Notes under the pieces: generated by a model
What the model was told of the DNA's origin: nothing
The model's database searches: none
What the model saw: only the letters and a program-made list of their open reading frames with translations
From: Hirschia litorea
GTDB taxonomy: Bacteria; Pseudomonadota; Alphaproteobacteria; Caulobacterales; Hyphomonadaceae
Length of the DNA stretch: 64,000 nt
Direction: 5' to 3'
Assembly (NCBI RefSeq): GCF_042665075.1
Contig: NZ_JBHTBR010000005.1
Coordinates: 1 to 64,000, forward strand
Translations under genes and position numbers: made by a program
In this document: one piece after another, positions 8,193 through 16,945 of the stretch
Layout: the number at the start of each line of letters is the position of its first letter
How positions within the stretch are numbered: the stretch's first letter is position 1

Positions 8193-8720
8193 TCAATCGG
8201 CAATTTTGCGCAACCCAGCCCGATAATTGGCAGCATTCTCAACATAATGCATTGCAGAAGCTGTAAGCACATCCGCCATCTGTGGCGTAACTTCCTTCAC
8301 CACCTTACCCGGTGCTCCCATTACAAGTGAATTGTCGGGGATCTCCTTGCCCTCAGGAATGAGCGCATGTGCACCAATGAGGCAGTTTCGTCCTATACGT
8401 GCATTGTTAAGGATTGTTGCCCCAATTCCAATGAGTGAATTTTCACCGATTTCACACCCATGCAGCATTGCCATATGCCCAATAGTGACGTTTTTCCCGA
8501 TTTTCAGCGGCGATCCCATATCAGAATGCAGCACTGTACCATCCTGAACATTAGAATTTTCGCCTATTAGGATATCCTCATTATCCCCTCGGATAACCAC
8601 GTTAAACCACACACTCGCATTTTTCTCTAACTGAACGCCGCCAATGACCTGAGCAGATTCTGCAACCCAAGCTGTCGAATGAATGATTGGATTTCTATCA
8701 CCCAATGAATATATCGCCAT
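8193..8720 (-). CDS. gamma-carbonic-anhydrase-like hexapeptide protein
   Basis: A 175-residue left-handed beta-helix protein of the gamma-CA/PaaY/YrdA group. Hexapeptide repeats (VIGGVQLEKNASVWFNVVIR, IGENSNVQDGTVLH, IGKNVTIGHMAMLHGCEIGE, IGIGATILNNARIGRN) fill residues 20-130. A C-terminal helix ends RAGLRKIAD. The family's zinc-binding histidines are present (LHSD, GHMAMLHGC). Gamma-CAs are trimers with an interfacial zinc; many bacterial members have weak or unproven activity, so the reaction is uncertain. AAGGAG precedes the ATG. It is divergent from phoH. Confidence 0.87.
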   Translation of the reverse strand: MAIYSLGDRNPIIHSTAWVAESAQVIGGVQLEKNASVWFNVVIRGDNEDILIGENSNVQDGTVLHSDMGSPLKIGKNVTIGHMAMLHGCEIGENSLIGIGATILNNARIGRNCLIGAHALIPEGKEIPDNSLVMGAPGKVVKEVTPQMADVLTASAMHYVENAANYRAGLRKIAD

Positions 8721-9095
8721 TTTTATAGGCTCCTTAAAGGTTAATGCATCGCTACATCAATCGACACACAAGTGTCATTAGCAAGATGGTAACTTCGATA
8801 TATGTTAATTGCATAGAGATTCGTTGTGGTGATTCGAAGCAGGCTCTCATGTCAGAGGATGCAGAAAGTCATCAAGTGAAATTCATACCGGAGGATTGCT
8901 GAGTGCGAAATCTATCGCCTCCCCGTCGCATACCACCGCCCGCGAGATGCCAATCTTTCGGGAGAATGGTGCCTCTGTCCTCTTCCGATCGACCTTCTCT
9001 CTCTTGCCTACTCCACATTTTCATCCAAACCGTAATGCCCTGTGGCCTTACGGTTTTTTTATGCCTTGCAATGCCCAATCCAATAGGAGAATACC
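8721..9095 (+). other. phoH 5' region with possible leader RNA or sORF
   Basis: This 375-bp divergent spacer has no recognised gene. It holds a short frame at 8850-8903 (17 codons, MSEDAESHQVKFIPEDC) with a weak AGCAGG site, and GC-rich segments around 8888-8950 that could fold. It ends in a strong terminator at 9027-9060, only 36 bp before the phoH ATG. That leaves no room for a promoter between them, so either phoH is controlled by attenuation or an independent small RNA ends here with read-through into phoH. Confidence 0.45.
9027..9060 (+). terminator. terminator/attenuator in front of phoH
   Basis: AAACCGTAA (9027-9035) pairs perfectly with TTACGGTTT (9048-9056), and the T-run ends at 9060. 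Confidence 0.85.
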
Positions 9096-9932
9096 ATGGC
9101 TAAGCGCTCTAATATCCGCCGTATCAGTGCAGAATTTGATGCAAACGACTATTTCGAGGACGCAGGGCAAATTGCTGATTTGGATTTGCTAGAGCGAAAG
9201 TGGAGCCCTGATGACAAACCGAGGCGCGCAAAAAAGCACGAAAAAACGCCCAAGCATCACAATAATAATGAAGCACCCAATGGTCACACCCACCACACAC
9301 GTGAACAGCGTTACGTAAAAAACATCATTCCGCGCACAGACGGTCAGGCGAAACTTATGGAAGCCATTGACCGAGATAACCTCGTGTTAGCGCTCGGCCC
9401 CGCAGGTACAGGGAAAACTTACCTTGCCATCGCCAAAGCAGTTGAAGCCCTCAAAGCTGGTCGCGTGGGACGCATTGTTCTATGTCGCCCAGCGGTAGAT
9501 GCAGGTGAAAATATTGGTTTCCTCCCGGGCGACATGGAAGACAAGCTCGCTCCCTATCTTCGTCCTCTCTATGATGCATTGGCAGATCGTTTGCCCGCTA
9601 AATCATTGAAATCCATGATGGCGGAAGGTTTAATTGAAATTGCCCCTGTTGCTTTCATGCGTGGACGTACACTCAATAACGCATTCGTCGTAATAGATGA
9701 GGCGCAAAACTGCACCTATATGCAGCTTAAAATGTTGCTCACACGATTAGGCTGGAATTCTTCCATGATCGTTACAGGAGACCCCGCCCAATCTGACCTG
9801 CTTCCGGAACTTTCAGGACTAGCAACTGCCGCAGAACGCCTTGAAGAGATGGAGGACATATCTGTCATTCGTCTGGCAAAGGAAGACGTTGTACGTCACC
9901 CACTTGTCGCAAGAATGCTCAACACACTCTAA
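9096..9932 (+). CDS. phoH: PhoH family ATPase
   Basis: A 278-residue P-loop protein of the PhoH family, cytoplasmic ATPases with a helicase-like nucleotide-binding core and a suspected role in RNA metabolism. Walker A GPAGTGKT is at 101-108, Walker B VVIDEAQN around 198-205, and the GDPAQSDL motif follows. The first 80 residues are basic and His/Asn rich, unlike the longer N-terminal domain of the YbeZ type. It is not next to ybeY, so it is probably a second, stand-alone paralogue. GGAGAATACC precedes the ATG. A terminator-like hairpin sits just upstream. Confidence 0.9.
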   Translation: MAKRSNIRRISAEFDANDYFEDAGQIADLDLLERKWSPDDKPRRAKKHEKTPKHHNNNEAPNGHTHHTREQRYVKNIIPRTDGQAKLMEAIDRDNLVLALGPAGTGKTYLAIAKAVEALKAGRVGRIVLCRPAVDAGENIGFLPGDMEDKLAPYLRPLYDALADRLPAKSLKSMMAEGLIEIAPVAFMRGRTLNNAFVVIDEAQNCTYMQLKMLLTRLGWNSSMIVTGDPAQSDLLPELSGLATAAERLEEMEDISVIRLAKEDVVRHPLVARMLNTL

Positions 9933-9943
9933 AACCTCCAAAC

Positions 9944-9974
9944 CTTCCGGCGCTTCAAATCGAAGCGCTGGAAG
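9944..9974 (+). other. 13-bp hairpin after phoH
   Basis: CTTCCGGCGCTTC (9944-9956) pairs with GAAGCGCTGGAAG (9962-9974) with one mismatch and a 5-base loop. There is no T-run, so it is a 3' hairpin or Rho-associated end. Confidence 0.5.
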
Positions 9975-10122
9975 CCTTGGGGTTGAAACTCACAATATCA
10001 AACATCCACAAAACCGAATGGCTCATCATCCTCGTTTTGGTGATGTCTAATATAACTTGTCTTTGAGAGACGTGGATAAGTTTCCGTGCAAATTAGAATC
10101 AAGAAGACCTTGAAACGCTAAT

Positions 10123-10731
10123 TCAATACCTATCCACGCCGACAACTTCCAAATGCTCCACTTGGCAATCATATGTCATGCGTGTGCCGTCTTCGACCCA
10201 ATTAATATTTGAAAGTTTAAAAGCCTCAAACTGTCCACGCGCTCTGATATCCTGAATAATGTGCCGGTTCTCTGGTCGATTGCGGTTCGCATAGGTTTGC
10301 AGAGCTGTTTGTGATAGTTTGAAGTTACATTTCTTTGCGGCCAATTTTGCTCCGTCCGACTGTTCTGGCGGTGCAAGTTCAAAGCGATTCAAGCGCCCTT
10401 TGCGTTCAGAGAAACGCGCAACCAAACTATCGACATGGTGAGGCGCGTGAATTGCCACCTCCCCAACGACCGGTGCTTGCTGTGTTTTTTCACGAAATTC
10501 TGCGTATGCAAGCTTACATTGTTGTTCAGCTTCAGGCGTAGACCTAACACTTGCAGCCGCGCGACACCCTATGAGGCACTTTCTTGCCGGTGCCAAAAAC
10601 TCCACTGACAGAGATTTGCATTCTTCTATCATTTCAGCGGGGGTGGTTGCAGTCGATGTTTGCGCTTGTGCAGACTGGCCCAAGCTACAAATAGCAAGCA
10701 TTGCTAAACCAAATTTAAAGCTATCTTTCAT
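10123..10731 (-). CDS. exported protein of unknown function
   Basis: A roughly 202-residue periplasmic protein I do not recognise. The start at 10731 has a strong GGGGGAGGA site and gives a proper signal peptide (MKDSFKFGLAMLAICSLGQS, cut after AQA); an ATG 24 bp upstream lacks such a site. The mature chain has paired cysteines (EECKSL, ARKCLIGC, QQCKLAY, KKCNFKL, YDCQVEH). The C-terminal half, from KKCNFKLSQ to VEHLEVVG, looks like a small mixed alpha/beta domain. It converges on phoH and diverges from the M16 peptidase gene. Confidence 0.65.
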   Translation of the reverse strand: MKDSFKFGLAMLAICSLGQSAQAQTSTATTPAEMIEECKSLSVEFLAPARKCLIGCRAAASVRSTPEAEQQCKLAYAEFREKTQQAPVVGEVAIHAPHHVDSLVARFSERKGRLNRFELAPPEQSDGAKLAAKKCNFKLSQTALQTYANRNRPENRHIIQDIRARGQFEAFKLSNINWVEDGTRMTYDCQVEHLEVVGVDRY

Positions 10732-10988
10732 GTCATCCTCCCCCCACAATTGCATTCAAACCATATTAAATTATGGCCCAAAATTCAACTTAGATGGCAA
10801 CAAACTTACCTAACGGCACCTCTTTGGTTTCGCTAAAAAAACCAGCAATCGCCCCTCATTTGGCAGTCTACCGGCTTATAGCCTTGCTTTTGCCTACAAC
10901 CCATTTTACGCGTTAAACGATAAGAATTTAACCATACCGCGCTGGATTCCCTGCAATTCCAGCCATAAAAGTACTTAAGGTTCAATCA

Positions 10989-13928
10989 ATGGCAATGCGC
11001 TCAACACTCATCGCAGCACTCATGGTCAGTGTGTCATCATGTGCTACAATTAACACGACAGGCAATGCGCCTACCCCTAGCCAAACACCCCCATCCCCAA
11101 GCGCTGAAACGGTTGCCAACCCTCTCCCTGGCGGCATGCAATTGGTTGAAGCCTTCACACCTGCTGAGGGTGAAATCGGCATTCCGTACAAAAAATATGT
11201 ATTGCCCAACGGTCTTACTGTCGTCATTCACGAGGATAAGTCTGATCCACTTGTACATGCTGATGTGACCTATCATGTCGGGTCAGGCCGCGAAGAAATG
11301 GGGAAATCTGGTTTTGCGCATTTCTTCGAGCACATGATGTTCCAAGGATCTGAAAATGTTGCAGATGAAGAGCATTTCAAAATCATTTCAGAAGCGGGTG
11401 GAACTCTAAATGGGTCAACAAATAGCGACCGCACAAATTATTATGAAACCATCCCCTCCAACCAGTTGGAAAAAGTTCTGTGGCTGGAAGCTGACCGCAT
11501 GGGATTTTTCTTAGATGCTGTGACAGAAGAAAAGTTTGAAAACCAGCGCGAAACCGTCAAAAATGAACGCGGCCAAAACTATGATAACCGCCCTTATGGT
11601 CTTGTCTCAGAGCGCGTTGGTGAAGCCCTCTACCCTGAAGGTCACCCTTATTCATGGACAACAATCGGATATATTGAAGATTTAAACCGGGCAAACCTCA
11701 CAGATTTGAAGAAATTCTTCTCTCGCTGGTACGGACCAAACAACGCTACACTCACCCTTGGCGGTGATCTCAACACAGAAGAAACACTTGAATGGGTTGC
11801 CAAATATTTCGGCTCCATCCCCCGTGGCCCAGAGGTAGAAGCTCCTGAATTTATTCCGGTTACGCTCGAAGCAGACCGTTATATTTCAATGGAAGATAAA
11901 GTGGCCTTGCCTCTATTATATATGTCCATCCCGACAGTTTATGCACGCCACCCAGACGAAGCACCACTTGATGTCCTCATGTCAATTATGGGCGAAGGAC
12001 GCACATCAATTCTATACAAGAATTTGGTAAAGGATGGTCTCGCTGTTGCTGCAAATGCAGGTCATGGCTGCCGCGAGCTACACTGTGCTTTCACGCTCAC
12101 GGCGCTTCCAAACCCCGCTTCAGGGACAACGCTTACAGATTTAGACCGTATATTGCGCGAATCCATCGCCGAATTTGAAACGCGCGGCGTGGAAGACGAT
12201 GACCTTGAGCGGGTCAAAGCTGGCATTGTATCCGGCATGATTTATGGGCTTGAAAGCGTATCAGGAAAAGTATCCCAACTTGCCTTTTATGAAACTTTCA
12301 CAGGTAGCCCCAACTACACATCTAAAGACATTGAACGCTACTCAAACGTCACCAAAGAAGATGTGATGCGCGTCTACCACCAATATATCAAAGACAAGCC
12401 AGCAGTCATTATGTCTGTTGTGCCCAATGGTCAGCCTGAAACGATTGCCGCGCCTGACACATGGTCAATGTATGAGCGCACAATTCCCGAATCTGAAGAC
12501 ACAACAGACTTTGAACCGCGCTATGCAAAAGATGATTTTGACCGTTCGATCCAGCCAAAAGCTGCGGACTTTAACCCAATGGTTAAACTACCAGAAATCT
12601 GGAAATCCAGCATGGAGAATGGCGTCAACATTCTGGGTGCAGTCAACACTGAAACGCCGACAACAGCTCTGCAATTACGTATTGAAGTGGGTGACCGTCA
12701 GCAGACATTGGAAAATATGGGTATTGCCTCTCTCACAGCTTCAATGCTGGGAGAAGCCACTGAATTTTCAACAAATGAAGAGTTATCCAACCGCCTTGCC
12801 AAACTTGGTTCCAGCATCAGCGTAGGCTCAGATAAGCGCTATACCAGTATCACGGTTCACGCGCTGACTGAAAACTTAGATGAAACGCTGGCAATTGTGA
12901 AAGAGCGCCTGCTTCACCCTAAATTTGACGAAGCAGATTTCAAACGCCTCAAAGAGCAAACCCTGCAAGGCATTGAGCAACGCAAAACACAACCTTCCGC
13001 CATTGCAAGTGGTGTTTTCTCACTGCTCACATTCGGTCATGACAACCCATCCGCACATCCAGAAATTGGCACGACGCAGACCGTCAACAATATCACGCTT
13101 GAAGATGTGAAAAAATTCTATGCTGACCACTATACAGCAGGTTCAGCTTCCATCATTGCGGTCAGCAATTTGGAAGAACAAGTCTTAGAGAACAAACTCT
13201 CAATCTTTAGCGAATGGAGCGGTTATCCAAACCCAGCTCCCAAGCTTCACCCCTTCCCAGAGCTGGAAACGGGCACATTATACCTCATAGATAAAGAAGG
13301 CGCTGCGCAATCTGAAATTCGCATTGGTAAGCGCGCACTTCCTTATGATGCAACAGGTGAATATTACCGCGCACGCATCATGAACTTCATGCTAGGCGGT
13401 GCCTTTAACAGCCGCATAAACCTCAATCTACGTGAAGATAAGGGCTATACTTACGGAGCGCGCTCAGGTTTCTCCGGCAGTGACATTGGCGGCATATTCT
13501 CAGCGCGAGCCGGTGTGCGGACTGATGCGACGGCAGATTCAATTGTGCAATTTGTCAATGAAATCAAAAACTACGCAGAAAACGGCATCAAAGAAGAAGA
13601 ACTCGCTTTCACAAAGTCCGCTATCGGGCAAAGCGACGCGCTGGAATATGAAACACCATTTGATAAGCTAAGCTTCCTCTCGGAAGTGGAAACCTATGGC
13701 CTGCCTGATGGCTTTACAGAAACTCAAAGCCAAATTTTAGAAAATATCACGAAAGAAGAAATTGATGCGCTTGCCAAGAAGCACCTTCAAATCGATGATA
13801 TGATTATGGTGATTATGGGCGACAAAGCTGTCATCGAAGATGACCTCAAAGCCCTAGGCTACCCAATAGTGGAATTGGACACGGACGGCTTGCCCGTGCC
13901 ACCGCCACAACGCCCAAAACTAGACTAA
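10989..13928 (+). CDS. M16 family metallopeptidase lipoprotein
   Basis: A 979-residue protein with two M16 (pitrilysin/insulinase-like) halves. The N-terminal half carries the inverted zinc motif HFFEH at residues 111-115, with the downstream glutamate expected in the ENQRETVKNE segment. The C-terminal half, starting near 530, lacks HxxEH but keeps the R/Y-type substrate region (NFMLGGAFNSRINLNLRE, GYTYGARSGF). The N-terminus has a hydrophobic run and lipobox VSSC at Cys18, so it is probably anchored in the outer or inner membrane facing the periplasm and degrades peptides there. It is single-cistron, ended by the terminator at 13954. Confidence 0.92.
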   Translation: MAMRSTLIAALMVSVSSCATINTTGNAPTPSQTPPSPSAETVANPLPGGMQLVEAFTPAEGEIGIPYKKYVLPNGLTVVIHEDKSDPLVHADVTYHVGSGREEMGKSGFAHFFEHMMFQGSENVADEEHFKIISEAGGTLNGSTNSDRTNYYETIPSNQLEKVLWLEADRMGFFLDAVTEEKFENQRETVKNERGQNYDNRPYGLVSERVGEALYPEGHPYSWTTIGYIEDLNRANLTDLKKFFSRWYGPNNATLTLGGDLNTEETLEWVAKYFGSIPRGPEVEAPEFIPVTLEADRYISMEDKVALPLLYMSIPTVYARHPDEAPLDVLMSIMGEGRTSILYKNLVKDGLAVAANAGHGCRELHCAFTLTALPNPASGTTLTDLDRILRESIAEFETRGVEDDDLERVKAGIVSGMIYGLESVSGKVSQLAFYETFTGSPNYTSKDIERYSNVTKEDVMRVYHQYIKDKPAVIMSVVPNGQPETIAAPDTWSMYERTIPESEDTTDFEPRYAKDDFDRSIQPKAADFNPMVKLPEIWKSSMENGVNILGAVNTETPTTALQLRIEVGDRQQTLENMGIASLTASMLGEATEFSTNEELSNRLAKLGSSISVGSDKRYTSITVHALTENLDETLAIVKERLLHPKFDEADFKRLKEQTLQGIEQRKTQPSAIASGVFSLLTFGHDNPSAHPEIGTTQTVNNITLEDVKKFYADHYTAGSASIIAVSNLEEQVLENKLSIFSEWSGYPNPAPKLHPFPELETGTLYLIDKEGAAQSEIRIGKRALPYDATGEYYRARIMNFMLGGAFNSRINLNLREDKGYTYGARSGFSGSDIGGIFSARAGVRTDATADSIVQFVNEIKNYAENGIKEEELAFTKSAIGQSDALEYETPFDKLSFLSEVETYGLPDGFTETQSQILENITKEEIDALAKKHLQIDDMIMVIMGDKAVIEDDLKALGYPIVELDTDGLPVPPPQRPKLD

Positions 13929-13953
13929 GCTTTAAATAGCAACGTCAAGAAAA

Positions 13954-13984
13954 AAGGCGGCTCCAAAACGGGGCCGCCTTTTTT
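13954..13984 (+). terminator. Rho-independent terminator after M16 peptidase
   Basis: AAGGCGGC (13954-13961) pairs with GCCGCCTT (13973-13980), followed by a T-run to 13984. Confidence 0.85.
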
Positions 13985-14008
13985 AATCACATCTCATTCT
14001 AGAAGCGC

Positions 14009-14212
14009 TTAAATGTCTTCAGGTAGAATGGTCATGTTCAATTGATACGCCACTTCGCCTTCATCTTCATCCTTGTAGATAAGCGCGATAAACTCGTCAC
14101 CCAAATAAGCTTCCACAGAATCAGGTGTTTTAGGACGTGCTTTCAAATTGATGTCCGGGTTCAGCGTCTTCTTAAGATACGCTTCGACTTTCTTGGATTC
14201 TTCCGGACTCAT
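14009..14212 (-). CDS. DUF3126 family protein
   Basis: A 67-residue protein of the small alphaproteobacterial DUF3126 family; function unknown. The family pattern is clear: MSPEESKKVEAYLKKTL, then INLKARPKTPDSVEAYLGDE and FIALIYKDEDEGEVAYQL. The start at 14212 is chosen because GAAGGA lies just before it. The longer reading from 14266 adds 18 residues without a ribosome site. It lies downstream of cysE in the same direction, a pairing that suggests shared transcription. Confidence 0.85.
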   Translation of the reverse strand: MSPEESKKVEAYLKKTLNPDINLKARPKTPDSVEAYLGDEFIALIYKDEDEGEVAYQLNMTILPEDI

Positions 14213-14335
14213 GTCCTTCTCCCTTTGAATAAAACTAACCGCCTTCTTTACAAGACGAAAAAACAAGGCCGCACCCTAATGCGGCCCGCTCTGGATATCT
14301 AGATCAATGCACCATGAATTACGGTGATTATCTGA

Positions 14336-15172
14336 CTAATCTTGCATCTTGCTCGGTGAAATCAGGTGATCCATGGCCTTCGCAGGCTCTTCACAATCAA
14401 TACACGCAATAACTTTTGCAGGCACACCCGCGACAGTGCAACCACACTTCACATCCTCAAGCACAACAGATGACGCACCAATGCGCGCATAATCACCTAT
14501 TTTAATATTGCCGAGAATTTTTGCATCCGCACCAATCAAAACGCCCTTGCCCACTTTGGGGTGGCGATCGGTGAACTCTTTGCCCGTACCACCAAGATTA
14601 ACACCGTGCATGAAGGAACAATCATCCCCCACAACCGCAGTTTCACCAATCACGACACCCGTGGCATGGTCCATCATAATCCCGCAGCCCATTTTCGCGG
14701 CTGGGTGAATATCAACCCCATAAAGTTCACTTGTTCGAGATTGCATGAAGAAAGCCAGCACATCGCGATCTTGATGCCATAACCAATGTGCCACACGATA
14801 TGTCTGCAACCCCAAAAAGCCTTTAAAAAACAAGAAAGGTTGCAACAAAGTCCGACAGGCTGGATCACGGTCACTCACCGCCTGCAAATCCCGCTCAACG
14901 CACTTGATTATATTCTTATCTTCAAGGAAAGCCTGCTTGCAGACTTCTCTAATTTGCAGCGCGTTCATATCTGGACCGCCCGCTTTTTGCGCTAATTGAT
15001 AGCACAAGGCTTGGGTAAGACTGTCATGACTAAGAACAGCTGCATTGAAAAAGCCAGCAAGGGCGGGTTCGCGGCGGGCAGCTTCAGCAGCCTCAAGGCG
15101 CAATCTTTGCCACACAGGCGCTGCTGCACCTGTACCTGCTGCTTTCGCGGTCTTCACCTCAGACTCGGACAT
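14336..15172 (-). CDS. cysE: serine O-acetyltransferase
   Basis: CysE transfers acetyl from acetyl-CoA to L-serine, the first step of cysteine biosynthesis. The 278-residue chain has the N-terminal helical SATase domain (about 20-140) followed by the left-handed beta-helix with hexapeptides (GVDIHPAAKMGCGIMMDHAT, GVVIGETAVVGDDCSFMHGV, IGADAKILGNIKIGDYARIG). The active-site DHATG and HGVNLGGTGK segments are present. The C-terminal tail is short and contains cysteines rather than the usual Ile-ending tail that docks into CysK, so complex formation with CysK is uncertain. GAGGG precedes the ATG. Confidence 0.95.
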   Translation of the reverse strand: MSESEVKTAKAAGTGAAAPVWQRLRLEAAEAARREPALAGFFNAAVLSHDSLTQALCYQLAQKAGGPDMNALQIREVCKQAFLEDKNIIKCVERDLQAVSDRDPACRTLLQPFLFFKGFLGLQTYRVAHWLWHQDRDVLAFFMQSRTSELYGVDIHPAAKMGCGIMMDHATGVVIGETAVVGDDCSFMHGVNLGGTGKEFTDRHPKVGKGVLIGADAKILGNIKIGDYARIGASSVVLEDVKCGCTVAGVPAKVIACIDCEEPAKAMDHLISPSKMQD

Positions 15173-15236
15173 GTCATTTCCCTCTTCGTGATGACGCGCC
15201 TAACACGCCAGTCTATTCTTCTAAACCTGTTTGACC

Positions 15237-15872
15237 CTAGATTTGCCCTGCTGCAAATGCATCAGCGATATTCTCAGGAAGCTGGCCTGTACGCCATAGA
15301 TGATCAGCCTTGAGCAAAATCGCAAGGGAGAGTGCGTCAGTTATTTGCCCTTTCACGACCATTTGAACAGCTTGTCCCACTGGTAATCGCCATATTTGCA
15401 ATGCTTCCACATCATCTGCAGCATGTGCATGGCATGGTGAAAGCCCTGTTGCTATATACCCAAAAGCACGTTCATCCGTCACAGAATTGGATAAATGCAT
15501 ATTCGTAAATAGCGTCATCCATTCACGCGCCTGCATGTGTATTTCTTCAGATAATTCACGTTTAGCCGTCAATATTGGGTCTTCATTCATCGGGCCGCCG
15601 CCTTCCGGCACTTCCCACGAATACTGCCCCAACGCAAAGCGATGCTGCCCCACAAGATATGTGCTCCCATCTGCTTCAAGCGCCAACATGCCAACCGCCA
15701 GATTCTTGAACGACACCAATCCATATGTCGCATCCACACCCGTTGGCGCGACAGCTTTATATTCCCCCATACGAATCCACGCATTTTCATACTTCGTTTG
15801 AGAGGATTTTATCTTCCAGCCACTTAAAGCATAATGAGGCGGCTTAGACTGTTTATCTTTAGATGACGCCAT
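15237..15872 (-). CDS. Nudix hydrolase (ADP-ribose pyrophosphatase-like)
   Basis: A 211-residue Nudix protein. The box runs from GGGPMNED through RELSEEIHM (about residues 91-113): GxxxxxE, seven residues, REUxEE, with the usual final glycine replaced by histidine. The surrounding VGQHRFALGQYSWEVPEGGG context is that of the ADP-sugar pyrophosphatase subgroup, which cleaves nucleoside diphosphate derivatives with Mg2+. The substrate cannot be fixed from sequence. GAGGGG precedes the ATG. It is transcribed in the same direction as cysE, 64 bp upstream of it. Confidence 0.88.
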   Translation of the reverse strand: MASSKDKQSKPPHYALSGWKIKSSQTKYENAWIRMGEYKAVAPTGVDATYGLVSFKNLAVGMLALEADGSTYLVGQHRFALGQYSWEVPEGGGPMNEDPILTAKRELSEEIHMQAREWMTLFTNMHLSNSVTDERAFGYIATGLSPCHAHAADDVEALQIWRLPVGQAVQMVVKGQITDALSLAILLKADHLWRTGQLPENIADAFAAGQI

Positions 15873-15991
15873 TCTTGCCCCTCATACCCTCTGGAAACAA
15901 TTTTCTAATTCACACTTAGGTCGATGACATATGCAATCGAACGCACTAAGTCTTCTTTAAATGTAGGAAAACTGAAATTTTGAGGAAAACC

Positions 15992-16624
15992 ATGTCGAAG
16001 ACGCCCCAATTCCCACCTCTCCCCGCGCTCAACGATGTGCTGGCCGCCACCAACCCCAGTTCCGAAGCACTTTCCTTCCTCGCAAACCGCAGATCCACGC
16101 CAATCAAATGCCTGACAGCCCCCGGCCCGGATGAAGCGACACTTGAATCCATTCTACAAATCGCCTCCCGCGTGCCCGACCACCGCAAGCTTGAACCATG
16201 GCGCTTTATTGTCATCCAAGGTGATGCGCGCAAAAGCACGGGTGAAACGCTCGCAAAGATCAAACACAAAAAATGCCCAAACCTTTCCGTCTCAGAGTTG
16301 GACGAAGAAAAATCCCGTTTCACGCGCACACCTGTATGCATCGCAGTGGTCTCTAGCCCAGACCCTTCACACAAAACGCCCGTTTGGGAACAAGAATTAT
16401 CCGCCGGCGCACTCTGCATGAACTTACTGCTAACCGCCAATGCTGCAGGTTGGGCCGGAGCATGGCTCACTGAATGGTATGCCTTTGATGCGGATTTCCA
16501 TGCCGAAATGGGTTTGAGCGACACCGAAAAGTTCGCTGGCTTCATATATTTGGGTACTGCGATGCAAAATCCACCCGAACGTCCGCGTCCAAACATCAGC
16601 ACAAAGATTAAATACCAGAAATAG
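15992..16624 (+). CDS. nitroreductase family protein
   Basis: A 210-residue FMN-dependent nitroreductase of the YdjA-like type. Features are the FMN-phosphate-binding segment LANRRSTPIKCL (RRS), the SRVPDHRKLEPWRF stretch (S-x-x-P-x-H, typical of this subgroup) and the C-terminal GFIYLGT strand. These enzymes reduce nitro compounds or quinones with NAD(P)H; the natural substrate is unknown. The start is ATG 15992, preceded by GAGGA; a TTG four codons upstream is less likely. It is divergent from the Nudix gene. Confidence 0.9.
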   Translation: MSKTPQFPPLPALNDVLAATNPSSEALSFLANRRSTPIKCLTAPGPDEATLESILQIASRVPDHRKLEPWRFIVIQGDARKSTGETLAKIKHKKCPNLSVSELDEEKSRFTRTPVCIAVVSSPDPSHKTPVWEQELSAGALCMNLLLTANAAGWAGAWLTEWYAFDADFHAEMGLSDTEKFAGFIYLGTAMQNPPERPRPNISTKIKYQK

Positions 16625-16945
16625 TTCTTAACAAAACTCCGGGGGATCAAAGAGGGTGATTAGAATGATTCACCCCAAATGATCAGCCAACCTATCCAAG
16701 TGCGGATAAAATACGAGCAAATCGCGCAAAATGACGCCTTATTACTAAGCAATGCCCATTTATTTCGTCGGCAAAACGTTAGAAACAATGGCGCAATTGT
16801 AATGATCTTGGTTCTTTCAATTAACGACGCTCTAGCGTAGTTACCCCATCCGCAACGCAGGGTCAGCTTAACTCTGTGTTGCTTTTTGAAGGAACTCTCT
16901 GATCATTTTGGTCAGAGATCGCATATCTGAAGGGATAGTTCGATC
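16625..16945 (+). promoter_or_regulatory. leader region of the porin gene with terminator-like hairpin
   Basis: No gene is seen in this 320-bp gap. GCAACGCAG (16852-16860) pairs with CTGTGTTGC (16874-16882) and is followed by TTTTT, a terminator-like structure 64 bp upstream of the porin ATG. A second small dyad, CTCTGA...TCAGAG, sits at about 16897-16917. This could be an attenuator, or a 5' UTR hairpin that stabilises an abundant mRNA. Confidence 0.45.

Noticed and set aside
8896..9192. Plus-strand frame running through the phoH terminator into phoH
   Set aside because: It crosses the terminator, has no ribosome site and overlaps phoH out of frame; nothing resembles a protein family.
15946..16650. 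Long minus-strand frame opposite the nitroreductase gene
   Set aside because: Its sequence is low in family character and lies wholly over the well-supported plus-strand gene.
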